Shown: positions 23,892 through 36,368, counted from the stretch's first letter. The stretch is DNA of 64,000 nt from DATARN01 sp963851105 (GCA_963851105.1 CAWKNP010000008.1:620001-684000); one strand, 5' to 3'. Notes: generated by a model not told the origin, from the letters alone. A program made the numbers and translations.

Positions 23892-25423
23892 GTCTGGCCT
23901 CGTGGTCGCCGAGCGACGCCGACGACCGGCTGGTCGCCCTGGTCGCTCAGCTGGGAGCGGGTGGACCGGGCAACACCGTACGCGACGCCCTGCGCCGGGT
24001 GCTTTCCGATCCGCATCTCGACCTTGTGTACGTCCGGGTAGGGACCGGCGGCTGGGTCGACGATCTCGGCGAGGCGGCGACGACGACGCCCGCCACCGGC
24101 GATGGCCGCGCCTTCACGCCTATCGAGCGCGCCGGCAAACCGGTGGCCGGACTGATCCACGACTCTGCGCTGCTCGGTCACCCCGAGCGCCTGCGGGCCG
24201 CGACCGAGGCCGCGTCGCTCGCGATCGACAACGAGCGCCTCAAGGCGGAGCTACGGGCCCAGCTACTCGAGGCGCACGCCTCGCGGGCGCGAATCGCGGA
24301 AGCCGGCGACCGCGAGCTCCGGCGTCTCGAACGCAACCTCCACGACGGAGCCCAGCAACGCCTGGTCGGCCTGGCCCTGCTACTCCGCATGGCGGTGAGG
24401 CAGGCAACCGGTGACCCCGCGCTCGAGGAGTTCCTCACCGACGCGGCACGCGAACTGGAGGACGCGCTCGCCGAACTGCGCGACCTCACCCGGGGCATCC
24501 AGCCGGCCATCGTCAGCGACGCCGGCCTGAGCGGCGCGCTCGAGGGCCTCGCCGAGCGGCCGGGCGTGCCGGTGGAGCTGGCCGTCGATGTTCCCGATCG
24601 CCTCCCGGTGGCAGTCGAGGTCGGGGCGTACTATGTGGTCGCCGAGGCCCTGACCAACGCCAACAAGCACGCCAACGCCAAGCTCGCGTCGGTGCGGGCC
24701 ACGGTCGTCGACGACGCACTACGGGTGACGGTGTGCGACGACGGAAGCGGCGGGGCCGCGGCAACACCGGGCTCGGGGCTCGCCGGCCTCGCCGACCGCG
24801 TGGCCGCTCTTGGCGGTCGACTCGTCATCGACAGCCCCCTCGGAGGCGGCACTGTCATCACGGCCTACCTCCCCGTCGCGCAGGCCCTTGCCGACGACGT
24901 CGACCGGCGGCGGATGACCGCCTTGAAATGGATCGGTTGGGAGGGCTGGCAGGGACCCGCCGAGCTCTACGAGCAGATAACCCACGAGGACAACTACGCC
25001 GCTTCTCGGATGACGCTCCTTGTGGCAGGCGGCAACGGCAGCCTCACGGTGCGCGAGCGGGAGTGGTTCACCGGCTACCTCACTGCCGCGGGCGATGCAG
25101 ACTGGGTGCTGGAGGCGATCGCCTCCTACGACGACAGCGACTCGATCGACGACCTGCTGCAGATCCGATGCATCCCCATGATCGTGCGGGCGGCGGTGTA
25201 CGAGGCGCTCAAGATGTGCGCCTCCGACGGCGCGCTCACCCCAGACGAGCTCGACCGCATTCGGCGGGGCGCCGATGCGGTGGGTGTCGCCCCCGAGGTG
25301 GTCGCGGAACTGCGCGATATCGCCGTCGCCGAACAAGCCCTCCGCGAGCGGCGCTACGAGCTCATCGCGCGGCCGGTGCTCCTGGGACAGCCCAACACAG
25401 GCGAGTCCTCGTCGTCCCGCTGA
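23888..25423 (+). CDS. Sensor histidine kinase (HisKA_3 type) with C-terminal TerB-like domain
   Basis: 511 residues from GTG 23888. The N-terminal about 115 residues look like a GAF-type sensor ending in a coiled coil (EAASLAIDNERLKAELRAQL). HisKA_3 box RLERNLHDGAQQRLVGL (phospho-His about 152), ATPase N-box VAEALTNANKHANA (about 251-264), G-boxes CDDGSGG and GSGLAGLADRV. No TM helix, so cytoplasmic. After the kinase core (about residue 340) come about 170 extra residues, mostly helical, with two TerB-like ADG/E patterns: GGNGSLTVRERE and CASDGALTPDELDRI. A TerB-type module fused behind a NarX-like kinase is unusual. Followed by a NarL-type regulator. Confidence 0.88.
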   Translation: MSLASWSPSDADDRLVALVAQLGAGGPGNTVRDALRRVLSDPHLDLVYVRVGTGGWVDDLGEAATTTPATGDGRAFTPIERAGKPVAGLIHDSALLGHPERLRAATEAASLAIDNERLKAELRAQLLEAHASRARIAEAGDRELRRLERNLHDGAQQRLVGLALLLRMAVRQATGDPALEEFLTDAARELEDALAELRDLTRGIQPAIVSDAGLSGALEGLAERPGVPVELAVDVPDRLPVAVEVGAYYVVAEALTNANKHANAKLASVRATVVDDALRVTVCDDGSGGAAATPGSGLAGLADRVAALGGRLVIDSPLGGGTVITAYLPVAQALADDVDRRRMTALKWIGWEGWQGPAELYEQITHEDNYAASRMTLLVAGGNGSLTVREREWFTGYLTAAGDADWVLEAIASYDDSDSIDDLLQIRCIPMIVRAAVYEALKMCASDGALTPDELDRIRRGADAVGVAPEVVAELRDIAVAEQALRERRYELIARPVLLGQPNTGESSSSR

Positions 25424-25491
25424 ACTCCATGGTGGTCATCGGCGGCGAAGCGGTGATCGTGGACTGCGCCCCGAGCTCGCTAGGGCGCGGC

Positions 25492-26160
25492 GTGCCAGAC
25501 TCGCCGGCGGTGCGGGTGATCCTGGTCGACGATGCCGCGCTCGTCCGCGAGGGAATCGCCCGCCTACTGGCGGAGGAGGGCGTCGATGTCATCGCGCAAC
25601 TCCCCGATGCGACAGGGCTGGCCGACGCCGTTCGCGCCGGCGCGCCCGACGCCGTGGTGCTCGACGTCCGGATGCCGCCGACCAATACCACCGAGGGTCT
25701 CGAGGCGGCAGTGGAGCTCAAGCGCGAGCACCCGCGCCTTGGCGTTCTCGTGCTCTCCCAGCACATCGAGACCCGCCACGCGGTCGACCTGCTCCGCAGC
25801 GGGCACGGCGGTGTGGGGTACCTCCTCAAGGAACGAATCACCCGCTCAACGGAGCTCGTAGATGCTCTGGCGCGTGTGGCCTCGGGCGAGACGGTGATCG
25901 ATCCCGAGGTCGTGCACAAGGTCTTCGACCGACCGCGCCAAACCGACCCAATCACCCAACTCACCGCCAAGGAGCGCCAGGTCCTGGCCCTCGTCGCCGA
26001 GGGCCTCTCGAACGAACGAATCGCCGTGCGGCTCGAGGTCACCACCCGCACCGTCGAGACGCATACCAGCCGGATCTTCTTTAAGCTCGGCCTGCACGAA
26101 GACCGGACCAACCACCGGCGCGTACTCGCCGTGCTCGCACACCTCCGCGCCATCACCTGA
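25492..26160 (+). CDS. NarL/FixJ-type response regulator, partner of the kinase
   Basis: 222 residues from GTG 25492; ATG 25429, only 5 bp after the kinase stop, is an alternative that adds 21 residues. Receiver: LVDDAALVREG, phosphoacceptor in VVLDVRMPPTNTTEG, conserved lysine in YLLKERI. LuxR-type HTH from LTAKERQVLALVAEGLSNERIAVRLEV with VETHTSRIFFKLGL. The long DxxMPPT loop and GHGGVGYLLKER form are typical of actinobacterial regulators paired with HisKA_3 kinases. It is the likely transcriptional output of the locus and could regulate the divergent STAND gene. Confidence 0.92.
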   Translation: MPDSPAVRVILVDDAALVREGIARLLAEEGVDVIAQLPDATGLADAVRAGAPDAVVLDVRMPPTNTTEGLEAAVELKREHPRLGVLVLSQHIETRHAVDLLRSGHGGVGYLLKERITRSTELVDALARVASGETVIDPEVVHKVFDRPRQTDPITQLTAKERQVLALVAEGLSNERIAVRLEVTTRTVETHTSRIFFKLGLHEDRTNHRRVLAVLAHLRAIT

Positions 26161-26225
26161 TGCGGATGGCTTGTCCAAGTGGCAAAGGGAAACAGGTTGC
26201 GAGCCTCTGCCCTGCTCGGTTATCG

Positions 26226-26298
26226 AGCCCGAGAGCGGAATCGAACCGCTGACCTGCGCATTACGAGTGCGCTGCTCTACCGGCTGAGCTACTCGGGC
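26226..26298 (-). tRNA. tRNA-Thr (anticodon CGU)
   Basis: On the minus strand the acceptor stem GCCCGAG/CTCGGGC, D-arm GCTC..GAGC, anticodon stem GCGCA/TGCGC with loop CTCGTAA (anticodon CGT, reading ACG) and the T-arm with GGTTCGATTCC are all complete. The discriminator is T; CCA is not encoded. Confidence 0.95.
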
Positions 26299-26353
26299 GG
26301 GCGAACGATCGTATCCCAGGGATCCGGCCCGCCTCCCCCTCTAGTCTTGGCGG

Positions 26354-27457
26354 CTAGGCGATCCGGCTAGGGACCCGGGCGGGGAGCCGCCCCAGCCGGA
26401 CGAACAACCCCTGGAGCTGCAACTGCTCGTTGGGGTTGTACGCCAGATTGGCGTACAGGTCCTGGATCAGGCGTACCGACTCGATGGCATCAGTCGCTTC
26501 GCCCGCCGGTCCTCCCGATTTCAACCGGTCCCGGTAGACGCCGGCGAGGGCCGCCAGTCCCGCCTTCAACTCGTCGGTGCGCTGGCGCCGCAGCTCCCGG
26601 CGATGGCGGTCCTCCAGATCCTTGGCCCCGGTCTTTGCCGCCCGCTTACCGCCGGCCCGGCCGGCGACTTCGCTGGCCCGGGCGAGGCGGGCATCCAGGT
26701 CGGCGACTGCGGCCGCCTGGCGATCCCGCAGGGGAGCGACACTGCGCTCGAGCAGGGCGACCAGTTCGCCCGCGATGGCGACCGCAGTGGCGCCGGTGCC
26801 GTCGAGGCGACCGGGCACAGCCCGCCACGCGTCCCGGCGCACACCGAACTCGGGATCGCCCGCAAGGAGCCGGGCCCGGTCCAGGCGGCCATCGGCGGCT
26901 GCCGCCAGCTCGATCGCCAGTTCGGCGCTGACGCCTTCTGCCGCCAGCACGGCGGTCACCGCCGCCACCGGAAGCGGACGGAAATCGATCTGCACGCACC
27001 GGCTGGCGATGGTCACCAGCTCCGCCGGCACGAACTCGGCCGTGATGACGAAGACTGCACTCGGTGGTGGTTCCTCGATGGTCCTGAGCAGCGCCGGGCC
27101 AGCCTCGCGGACCAGGTGGAAATCGCTCAGGACCAGGACCTTGCGGTCCCCCTCAACGGGGCTGCGGGCCGCGGCCCGGCCGATCTCGCGGGCCGTGTCG
27201 ATCGTGATGAAGGGCCCTTCCCGGTCGATCGTGACAAGGTCGGGGTGGACACCGCTGAGCACCCGCCGGCACACGTCGCACTCGTCGTCACCACCGTTCG
27301 GGCACAAGAGGGCGGCGGCGAAGCTCGTCGCGGCCGCCCGCTTGCCGGTGCCCGGAGGACCGACCAGCAGGTAGGCGTGGACGGGCCGGGTGGCTGCGGC
27401 CCGCAGCGCCGCCACTGCCGCCTCCTGGGCCACGACGGCGGAAAACAACGGGCTCAT
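26354..27457 (-). CDS. holB: DNA polymerase III clamp-loader delta-prime subunit
   Basis: 367 residues from ATG 27457. AAA+ fold: LLVGPPGTGKR (P-loop, degenerate GKR as expected for delta-prime), zinc module CPNGGDDECDVCRRV, then GVHPDLVTIDREG, KVLVLSDFHLV, LLRTIEEPPPSAVFVI and IASRCVQIDF (sensor/SRC-type motif SRC). Delta-prime is the stator of the replicative clamp loader. The C-terminal half is Arg/Ala-rich with a long helix (KDLEDRHRRELRRQRTDELKAGL). Lies 11 bp after tmk, the common tmk-holB arrangement. Confidence 0.93.
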   Translation of the reverse strand: MSPLFSAVVAQEAAVAALRAAATRPVHAYLLVGPPGTGKRAAATSFAAALLCPNGGDDECDVCRRVLSGVHPDLVTIDREGPFITIDTAREIGRAAARSPVEGDRKVLVLSDFHLVREAGPALLRTIEEPPPSAVFVITAEFVPAELVTIASRCVQIDFRPLPVAAVTAVLAAEGVSAELAIELAAAADGRLDRARLLAGDPEFGVRRDAWRAVPGRLDGTGATAVAIAGELVALLERSVAPLRDRQAAAVADLDARLARASEVAGRAGGKRAAKTGAKDLEDRHRRELRRQRTDELKAGLAALAGVYRDRLKSGGPAGEATDAIESVRLIQDLYANLAYNPNEQLQLQGLFVRLGRLPARVPSRIA

Positions 27458-27468
27458 GACGGGCCCAT

Positions 27469-28116
27469 TCAACCGCACCGCGCGAAGAATTCCGCCACCG
27501 TCGTCTCCACTCGAGAGAAGACCTCGTCCACCGATCCGCTGCCGTCGACCACCCGCCACGTGTCCGGGGTCTCCTGCGCCAGGACGTGGAAACCACGGGC
27601 GACGTGCTGGTGGAAGTCGTCCCCCGCGGCCTCCAACCGGTCCGGCCCAACCCGCGATGCCGCCAAGCGCGCCTGCGTCTCGATCGGAGGGACATCGAGC
27701 AATATGACCAGGTCGGGCCACAGTCCCTCCGTCGCCCAGTCAGAGAGCCACCGCACGTCGGCGATGTCGAGGCCGCGCCCGTAACCTTGATAGGCCAGCG
27801 ACGAGCCGGCGTAGCGGTCGGTCACCACATCGCGGCCCGCTCGTAGCGCGGGACGCACGACCGAGGCCACGTGCTGGGCCCGGTCCGCCGCCATCAGCAG
27901 CGCCTCGGCCCTGGTCCCCGCCGGTTCCCGCAGGTCGGCGCCAAGCACCAGCTCGCGGATGTGGCGGCCGAGGTCGGTACCCCCCGGTTCCCTCGTGAGC
28001 AAGGCACCAAGCGCGGCCGCCAGGCGCGCGGCCTGGGTCGACTTGCCCGACCCTTCGCCGCCCTCGAAGGCGATGAAGCGCCCCCTGGTTTCGCCACGGA
28101 TGGTGACGGCGGGCAC
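27469..28116 (-). CDS. tmk: Thymidylate kinase
   Basis: 215 residues from GTG 28116. FIAFEGGEGSGKSTQAARL (P-loop), LLTREPGGTDLGRHIREL (DR/E motif), DRYAGSSLAYQGYGRGL and DLVILLDVPP are all standard. Phosphorylates dTMP to dTDP. The lid region has RVGPDRLEAAGDDFHQHVARG. Forms an operon with holB downstream; topA lies 117 bp upstream on the same strand. Confidence 0.96.
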   Translation of the reverse strand: MPAVTIRGETRGRFIAFEGGEGSGKSTQAARLAAALGALLTREPGGTDLGRHIRELVLGADLREPAGTRAEALLMAADRAQHVASVVRPALRAGRDVVTDRYAGSSLAYQGYGRGLDIADVRWLSDWATEGLWPDLVILLDVPPIETQARLAASRVGPDRLEAAGDDFHQHVARGFHVLAQETPDTWRVVDGSGSVDEVFSRVETTVAEFFARCG

Positions 28117-28233
28117 ATGCCGAGGCTACCGGGGCGGTGTCGGGCGGTGTCACCTCAGAGGGTCCCGCCATCTCGCCAAGCCACGACGCCAGGAGCACCA
28201 CTTCGTGGACCGGGGTTTTTCCGTCGGGTCTGC

Positions 28234-31038
28234 CTAGGAAACTACCGGGCCCCTTTTGGACGCAGTTGCTTTCTTGGCGACCGTCTTGTTCGCAGCACCC
28301 GTCTTGGTGGCGGCTGCCTTGGCCACGACCTTCTTGGCCACGGCCTTCTTGGTAACCCCCGTCGTCGTGGCCGAGGCCGCCTTCTTGGCGATTGTCTTCT
28401 TCGCCCCGACCGTCTTCTTCACTGCGCCGGACTTCTTGGCGGTCGTCTTCTTGGCCGCCGCCCCCTTGCGGGCGGGCCGCGGCGCCGCTTCCCGGCGGTT
28501 GGCCAGCAGCTCCGCAGCCCTCTCGATGGTGACCGCCTCGATGGTGTCGCCCTTGCGCAGGGAAGCGTTGGTCACGCCGTCTGTGACGTAGGGGCCGAAG
28601 CGGCCCTCCTTGACCGTTACCGGCTGCCCGCTGATCGGATCGGGGCCCAGCTCGCGCAGCGGAGCCGGGGAGCGGGCGCCGGCGCGGCCGGGCTTGGGCT
28701 GGGCGAACAGCGCCCGCGCCTGATCGAGGGTGACGGTGAAGAGCTGGGCGTCGTTGTCAAGCGAGCGGGAGTCCGCGCCCTTCTTCAGGTAGGGGCCGTA
28801 GCGGCCATGGGTGGCTTCAATCTCCTCGCCGTCGACGTCGGATCCCAGCATCCGGGGAAGCGAGAGCAGCTGCAATGCCTGTTCCAGCGTGACGCTGTCC
28901 AGGTCCATGCCTTCAAGCAACGACTGCGTCTTGGGCTTGGCGCCGTTGCCCTCGCCGAGCTGCACGTAAGGCCCGAACCGCCCCGCCCTGGCCAGGACCG
29001 GCAGGCTCGAGGTGGGATCGTTGCCGATCACCCGATCACTCGATCCCGCGCTCAAGAGCTCGGTGGCTCGGGCCACGGTCAGTTCGTCGGGCGCCATGTC
29101 CTCGGGGACCGGCGCTCGTTGGTCGCCGGACTGGATGTAAGGGCCGTACTTCCCTACCCGCACGACGATCCCGTCGCCGACGGGAATGGAGTTGATCTCC
29201 CGTGCGTCGATATCCCCGAGTTGCCCGTTCACCATCTGCTTGAGGCCCGCCCCGATCCCTCCGGCGGAGCCGTTGCCGTCACCGAAGTAGAACCGGGCCA
29301 ACCAGGGGATGGCCTCTTCCTGGCCGTTGGCGATCTCGTCGAGCTCTTCTTCCATCTGGGCGGTGAAGCCGTAGTCCACCAGCTGGGCGAAGTGCTGCTC
29401 CAACAACCCGATCACCGCGAAGGCGGTCCACGCCGGGACCAGCGCCGGGCCCTTTTTCCAGACGTAGCCCCGGGCCTGGATGTTCTCGATGATCGAGGCG
29501 TAGGTCGACGGGCGGCCGACACCGAGTTCCTCGAGCGCTTTCACCAGCGACGCCTCGGTGTAGCGCGCCGGCGGTTGGGTGGCGTGACCACGCGCAGCCA
29601 GCTCCGACGCCAGGAGCGAGTCGCCCACCGCCAGCACGGGCAGCCGCACCTCCTGGTCCTCGAGCGCGGCCTCGGGATCGTCGGATCCCTCGACATACGC
29701 CCGCAGAAACCCAGGAAACTCGATGGTCTTGCCGCTCGTCGAGAACTCGGCATCTTCGCCGGCCGAACTCACCCCGCCGAGTCGCACCTGGAGGCTGTGG
29801 CCCCGGGCATCGGCCATCTGCGACGCCACGGTCCGCTTCCAGATGAGGTCGTACAGCCGCAGCATGTCGCCCGACAGCCCGGACTGCTCCGGCGTGCGGA
29901 AGGTCTCGCCCGCGGGGCGGATGGCCTCGTGGGCCTCCTGGGCGTTTTTCACCTTCTTGTCGTACCGCCGGGGCTGGGCGGGCACATACGCCGGTCCGTA
30001 AAGCGAGGCCGCCTGGGCCCGCGCCGCCGACAACGCCTGGTCGGACAGCGTCGTGGAGTCGGTCCGCATGTAGGTGATGTAGCCCTGCTCGTACAGGTCC
30101 TGGGCGACGCGCATCGTGCGCTGCGAACCGAAGCGCAGCTTGCGGCCTGCCTCCTGTTGCAGCGTCGAGGTCATGAACGGCGGGTACGGCGACCGCCGGT
30201 AAGGCTTCTCCTCGACGGAGCGCACGAAGAACGAGGCGTCGGCCAACCGTTCTGCCAGCCCGGTGGCAAGGGCCTCGTCCATGACCAGCGGTGCTGCGCC
30301 GGGGTTCCCGTTCTCGTCGAAGTCCTTGCCCGTGGCCAGGCGCCGGCCGTCGAGCGAGACCAAAGTGGCACCAAAGCGGTCCCCTTTCTCCCCCTTCTGG
30401 AACAACCCATCGACGTCGAAGTACGAAGCTGAGGTGAACCGGATCCGGGCACGCTCGCGCTCAACCAGCAGTCGAGTGGCGACCGATTGCACCCGGCCCG
30501 CGGAGAGACCGTTCATGACCTTCTTCCACAGGACGGGCGAGACCTCGTAGCCGTAGAGACGGTCCAGGATGCGCCGGGCCTCCTGGGCGTCGACAAGGCG
30601 GCGGTCGAGCTCGCGCCATTCCCGCACCGCCCGCTCGATGGCCGTGCGGGTGATCTCGTGGAAGACCATCCGCTTGACCGGGACGCGGGGAGCCAGCACC
30701 TCCATGAGGTGCCACGCGATCGACTCTCCCTCGCGGTCCTCATCTGTGGCCAGGTAGACCTCGCTGGCTTCCTTGGCGAGACCTTTCAGTTTCCTTACTT
30801 GGTCCCTCTTCTTTCCGGGCACGATGTACAGCGGCTTGAAGTCGTTGTCGACATCGACGCCGAGACGGGCCCAGGATTCCCCCTTGTAGGCCGCGGGGAT
30901 CTCGGCGGCGACGCTCGGGAGGTCGCGGATGTGGCCGATGGATGCCTCGACCACGTAGTCGCGACCCAAGAAGCCGGCGATAGTTTTCGCCTTGGCAGGA
31001 GATTCGACGATGACAAGCGGTTTGGGCATGGGTGGCAA
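28234..31038 (-). CDS. topA: DNA topoisomerase I with Lys/Ala-rich C-terminal tail
   Basis: 934 residues (ATG 31038, or ATG 31029 giving MPKPLVIVES). TOPRIM domain LVIVESPAKAKTIAGFLG with DEDREGE acidic centre (ATDEDREGESIAWH), active-site tyrosine in GYITYMRTDST and the type IA gate PPARYTEASLVKALEELGVGRPSTYA. In place of zinc ribbons there are several actinobacterial C-terminal repeats (GRFGPYVQLGEG, GRYGPYLKKG, GRFGPYVTDG), then about 90 residues of KKTxAKK repeats typical of mycobacterial and streptomycete TopA, which increase DNA binding and processivity. Relaxes negative supercoils. Confidence 0.97.
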   Translation of the reverse strand: MPPMPKPLVIVESPAKAKTIAGFLGRDYVVEASIGHIRDLPSVAAEIPAAYKGESWARLGVDVDNDFKPLYIVPGKKRDQVRKLKGLAKEASEVYLATDEDREGESIAWHLMEVLAPRVPVKRMVFHEITRTAIERAVREWRELDRRLVDAQEARRILDRLYGYEVSPVLWKKVMNGLSAGRVQSVATRLLVERERARIRFTSASYFDVDGLFQKGEKGDRFGATLVSLDGRRLATGKDFDENGNPGAAPLVMDEALATGLAERLADASFFVRSVEEKPYRRSPYPPFMTSTLQQEAGRKLRFGSQRTMRVAQDLYEQGYITYMRTDSTTLSDQALSAARAQAASLYGPAYVPAQPRRYDKKVKNAQEAHEAIRPAGETFRTPEQSGLSGDMLRLYDLIWKRTVASQMADARGHSLQVRLGGVSSAGEDAEFSTSGKTIEFPGFLRAYVEGSDDPEAALEDQEVRLPVLAVGDSLLASELAARGHATQPPARYTEASLVKALEELGVGRPSTYASIIENIQARGYVWKKGPALVPAWTAFAVIGLLEQHFAQLVDYGFTAQMEEELDEIANGQEEAIPWLARFYFGDGNGSAGGIGAGLKQMVNGQLGDIDAREINSIPVGDGIVVRVGKYGPYIQSGDQRAPVPEDMAPDELTVARATELLSAGSSDRVIGNDPTSSLPVLARAGRFGPYVQLGEGNGAKPKTQSLLEGMDLDSVTLEQALQLLSLPRMLGSDVDGEEIEATHGRYGPYLKKGADSRSLDNDAQLFTVTLDQARALFAQPKPGRAGARSPAPLRELGPDPISGQPVTVKEGRFGPYVTDGVTNASLRKGDTIEAVTIERAAELLANRREAAPRPARKGAAAKKTTAKKSGAVKKTVGAKKTIAKKAASATTTGVTKKAVAKKVVAKAAATKTGAANKTVAKKATASKRGPVVS

Positions 31039-31100
31039 GAGAGTGAACCGCAGGAGGGGGTGGTGTCAACCGGGGACCGGAGGGTAGCTACGATGCCGCC

Positions 31101-31736
31101 GTGCTCAGCCCCACCCATTTACTCAATGACTTCGGCGCGCTCGGCGTCCTGATCATCCTGTTCGCGGAAACGGGGATCCTGCTCGGAATCGTACTGCCTG
31201 GTGACTCGCTGCTGTTCGCTGCGGGCCTGGCGTGCTCGACGAGCGCCACCGCGAAGTCGGGGGTGCACGTCCACCTGAACCTGGCGGTCGTGATCGCGGC
31301 GGCGATCATCGGGGCGGTGGTAGGGGCCCAGACCGGGTATCTGCTCGGCCGCCGGTTCGGCCCGAAGCTGTTCCGGCGCCCGGATTCCCGGTTGTTCAAG
31401 CAGGCGTACGTGGACCGTACCCGAGAGCAGCTGGACAAGTACGGCCCGGCGAAAGCGGTGGTGCTGGCCCGATTCATCCCCGTCGTCCGAACCTTGATGA
31501 ACCCGCTGGCGGGGGTGGCCGAAGTTGATGGCCGGGTGTTCGCCATCTCCAACCTCGTCGGCGGGGTGCTGTGGGGGGCAGGCGTGACCGTCGCCGGCTA
31601 CATCCTCGGCAAGTCCATCCCCAACGTCGACCACTACCTCCTGCCGATCATCGCGGTCGTGGTGCTGCTCTCGCTCATACCGGTGGCCAACGAGATCCGC
31701 AAGGCACGGGCGGAAAAAAGGAGCAGAGTCCTCTAG
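31101..31736 (+). CDS. DedA-family (VTT/SNARE-associated) membrane protein
   Basis: 211 residues from GTG 31101. Motifs of the DedA family: FAETGILLGIVLPGDSLLFAAGL near the N-terminus, GAQTGYLLGRRFG, and the signature ARFIPVVRTLMNPLAGVAEV, then a GGVLWGAGVTVAGYILG helix and a last TM before a basic tail (RKARAEKR). Members are half-transporters or undecaprenyl-phosphate/phospholipid flippases of the cytoplasmic membrane. Divergent from topA by 62 bp. Confidence 0.93.
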   Translation: MLSPTHLLNDFGALGVLIILFAETGILLGIVLPGDSLLFAAGLACSTSATAKSGVHVHLNLAVVIAAAIIGAVVGAQTGYLLGRRFGPKLFRRPDSRLFKQAYVDRTREQLDKYGPAKAVVLARFIPVVRTLMNPLAGVAEVDGRVFAISNLVGGVLWGAGVTVAGYILGKSIPNVDHYLLPIIAVVVLLSLIPVANEIRKARAEKRSRVL

Positions 31737-31782
31737 CGGAGTTCACCCCGCCGGCCTGGCGGGAAGGCGCGGCGCCATACTT

Positions 31783-31801
31783 TCCCGCCTCGGAGGCGGG
31801 A
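31783..31801. terminator. Bidirectional hairpin between dedA-like and hppA genes
   Basis: Perfect 8-bp stem TCCCGCCT / AGGCGGGA with loop CGG, in the 66-bp gap between two convergent genes. On the minus strand it is followed by AAAGTATGG, on the plus strand by CTCAGG, so U-tracts are weak. Confidence 0.55.
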
Positions 31802-31802
31802 C

Positions 31803-35005
<3,203 letters not shown>

Positions 35006-35009
<4 letters not shown>

Positions 35010-35737
35010 ACCGTTTGTTCCTTCCTGTGGTCGTCGCCGACGGACTCCGGCGCGCCGTGCGGGGCTTTCCTGACAAAGATTTGCTGCGCCACCCGTTCAC
35101 CGAGGGTGCGGTCGTGGCCGTCGACGCGCAGCACAAGGGGGCCGTCGAACGGTTGCTTCTCCCTGACCTCGACCTCCACCCCCGGGCGAACCCCAAGGGC
35201 GGCGAGGAAGGCGATGACATCGGGATCGGTCGCCCCGGACATGGCGATGACTGCGATATCGCCGGGCTCGAGGGCGTACAGCGAGGGCATGGCTGGGATG
35301 TCGGTCACCTCGGGTTCGGGGATCGCAAACCCGTGGGGGCACGTGGACGGCCGGTGGAGCGCGACGAACAAGCGATCCTCGACTTCCTGGGGCAGCTCGT
35401 GCTCGAAGGTGGGCGCCAGGCGGTCGGCCTCGTTCCACGCGTACCCGAGCATGTCAGCGAGGAACCGCTCGACGATGCGGTGGCGGCGGATGACGGCAAC
35501 GGCAGTTTGGCGCCCGGTACCGGTGAGCTCGACCCCCCGGTAGGGGGTGTAGTCGACCAGGCCCCGATCGGCCAGGCGCTTGACCACGGCGGTCATGGTG
35601 CCCGGCGAAACGCCCAGTCCATCGGCCAGATCACCGGTGTGCGCCGAGACTCCGGGCCCACCCAGACCCTGCCCGGATGTCAGGCGATAGATCGCCTTCA
35701 GCGTCTCGCGCTCGGATTTCGTAAGAGCTACATCCAT
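35006..35737 (-). CDS. DtxR/MntR-family metal-dependent transcriptional regulator
   Basis: 243 residues from ATG 35737; ATG 35767 is an alternative, but a palindrome (35751-35765) would then lie inside the coding region. HTH: LKAIYRLT then VSAHTGDLADGLGVSPGTMTAVVKRLADRGLVDYTPYRGVELT. Dimerisation/metal region: RRHRIVERFLADMLGYAWNEADRLAPTFEHELPQEVEDRL and CPHGFAIPEPE (typical DtxR metal ligands H, E, C). C-terminal FeoA/SH3-like domain. Represses genes when Fe or Mn is bound. Its stop overlaps the pyrophosphatase start (ATGA), an unusual pairing that suggests co-expression of a metal sensor with the proton pump. Confidence 0.92.
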
Positions 35738-35750
35738 GAGTTTGGTCGCA

Positions 35751-35765
35751 GAAACTGTAAGTTTC
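35751..35765. promoter_or_regulatory. Palindrome GAAACT-gta-AGTTTC upstream of the DtxR-type gene
   Basis: Perfect 6-bp inverted repeat with 3-nt spacer in the only AT-rich stretch of this region, 14 bp upstream of the chosen start. A plausible autoregulatory operator for the encoded metal regulator; binding is inferred. Confidence 0.45.
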
Positions 35766-35831
35766 ATGCATCCAAAATGTCAAGTGGAAGCCCGATGAAC
35801 TCCCGATGCCAAAGCGGTGAACTGAGCGAGC

Positions 35832-36368
35832 TCAGTCGAAGTCGGCGCTGAGGTCCTCGGGAGGGCGTAGTTCCGACGGCTCTCCGTATACCGTCATCCG
35901 CACCGACGTGCCGTCGGCGCCCGACGCGAACTGGACATCGTCGACGAGCGTGCGGATCAGGGGGATGCCCAGCCCCCGCTCGAAGTTGAGGCGCTCGGGA
36001 TCGGTGACCGGGGGATGAGTCGGGATGGCGTCAAGATCGAAACCGGGCCCCTGGTCGAGCACGTTGACCTGCAGTTTCTCGTCGTCGTCCTCGACGAAGA
36101 TCTTGACCCGGTCGTCGTTCTGGGTCAGACCGTAGGCTTCGATGGCGTTGGTGCACGCCTCCGATACCGCCAGCTTCAGGTCATCGATGCGGTCGTCGGG
36201 TAGGTTCCGCCGCGACGAGGCGATCGACGACACCACCAAGCGGGCGATCGCGATGTACTCCGGGCGAGCCGGGATCTCAAGCTCGAGGATCAGGTCCATG
36301 GGCGCGGTGCGAACACGCAGGGGCCGGTTGCGACCGACGACAACGGGCTCAACCGGCTCATCGCTCAA
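35832..36368 (-). CDS. RsbW-like anti-sigma factor / serine kinase (HATPase_c_2)
   Basis: 178 residues from a TTG start in a TTGA overlap with the STAS gene; ATG 36299 (MDLILELEIPARPE) is an alternative. GHKL ATPase fold: DDLKLAVSEACTNAIEAYG (N-box), VNVLDQGPGFDL (G1) and FERGLGIPLIRTLVDDV (G2). Proteins of this type bind and inhibit sigma factors and phosphorylate their STAS antagonist. No sigma-B-like gene is adjacent, so the target is elsewhere. Forms a two-gene operon with the upstream antagonist. Confidence 0.92.
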   Translation of the reverse strand: MSDEPVEPVVVGRNRPLRVRTAPMDLILELEIPARPEYIAIARLVVSSIASSRRNLPDDRIDDLKLAVSEACTNAIEAYGLTQNDDRVKIFVEDDDEKLQVNVLDQGPGFDLDAIPTHPPVTDPERLNFERGLGIPLIRTLVDDVQFASGADGTSVRMTVYGEPSELRPPEDLSADFD

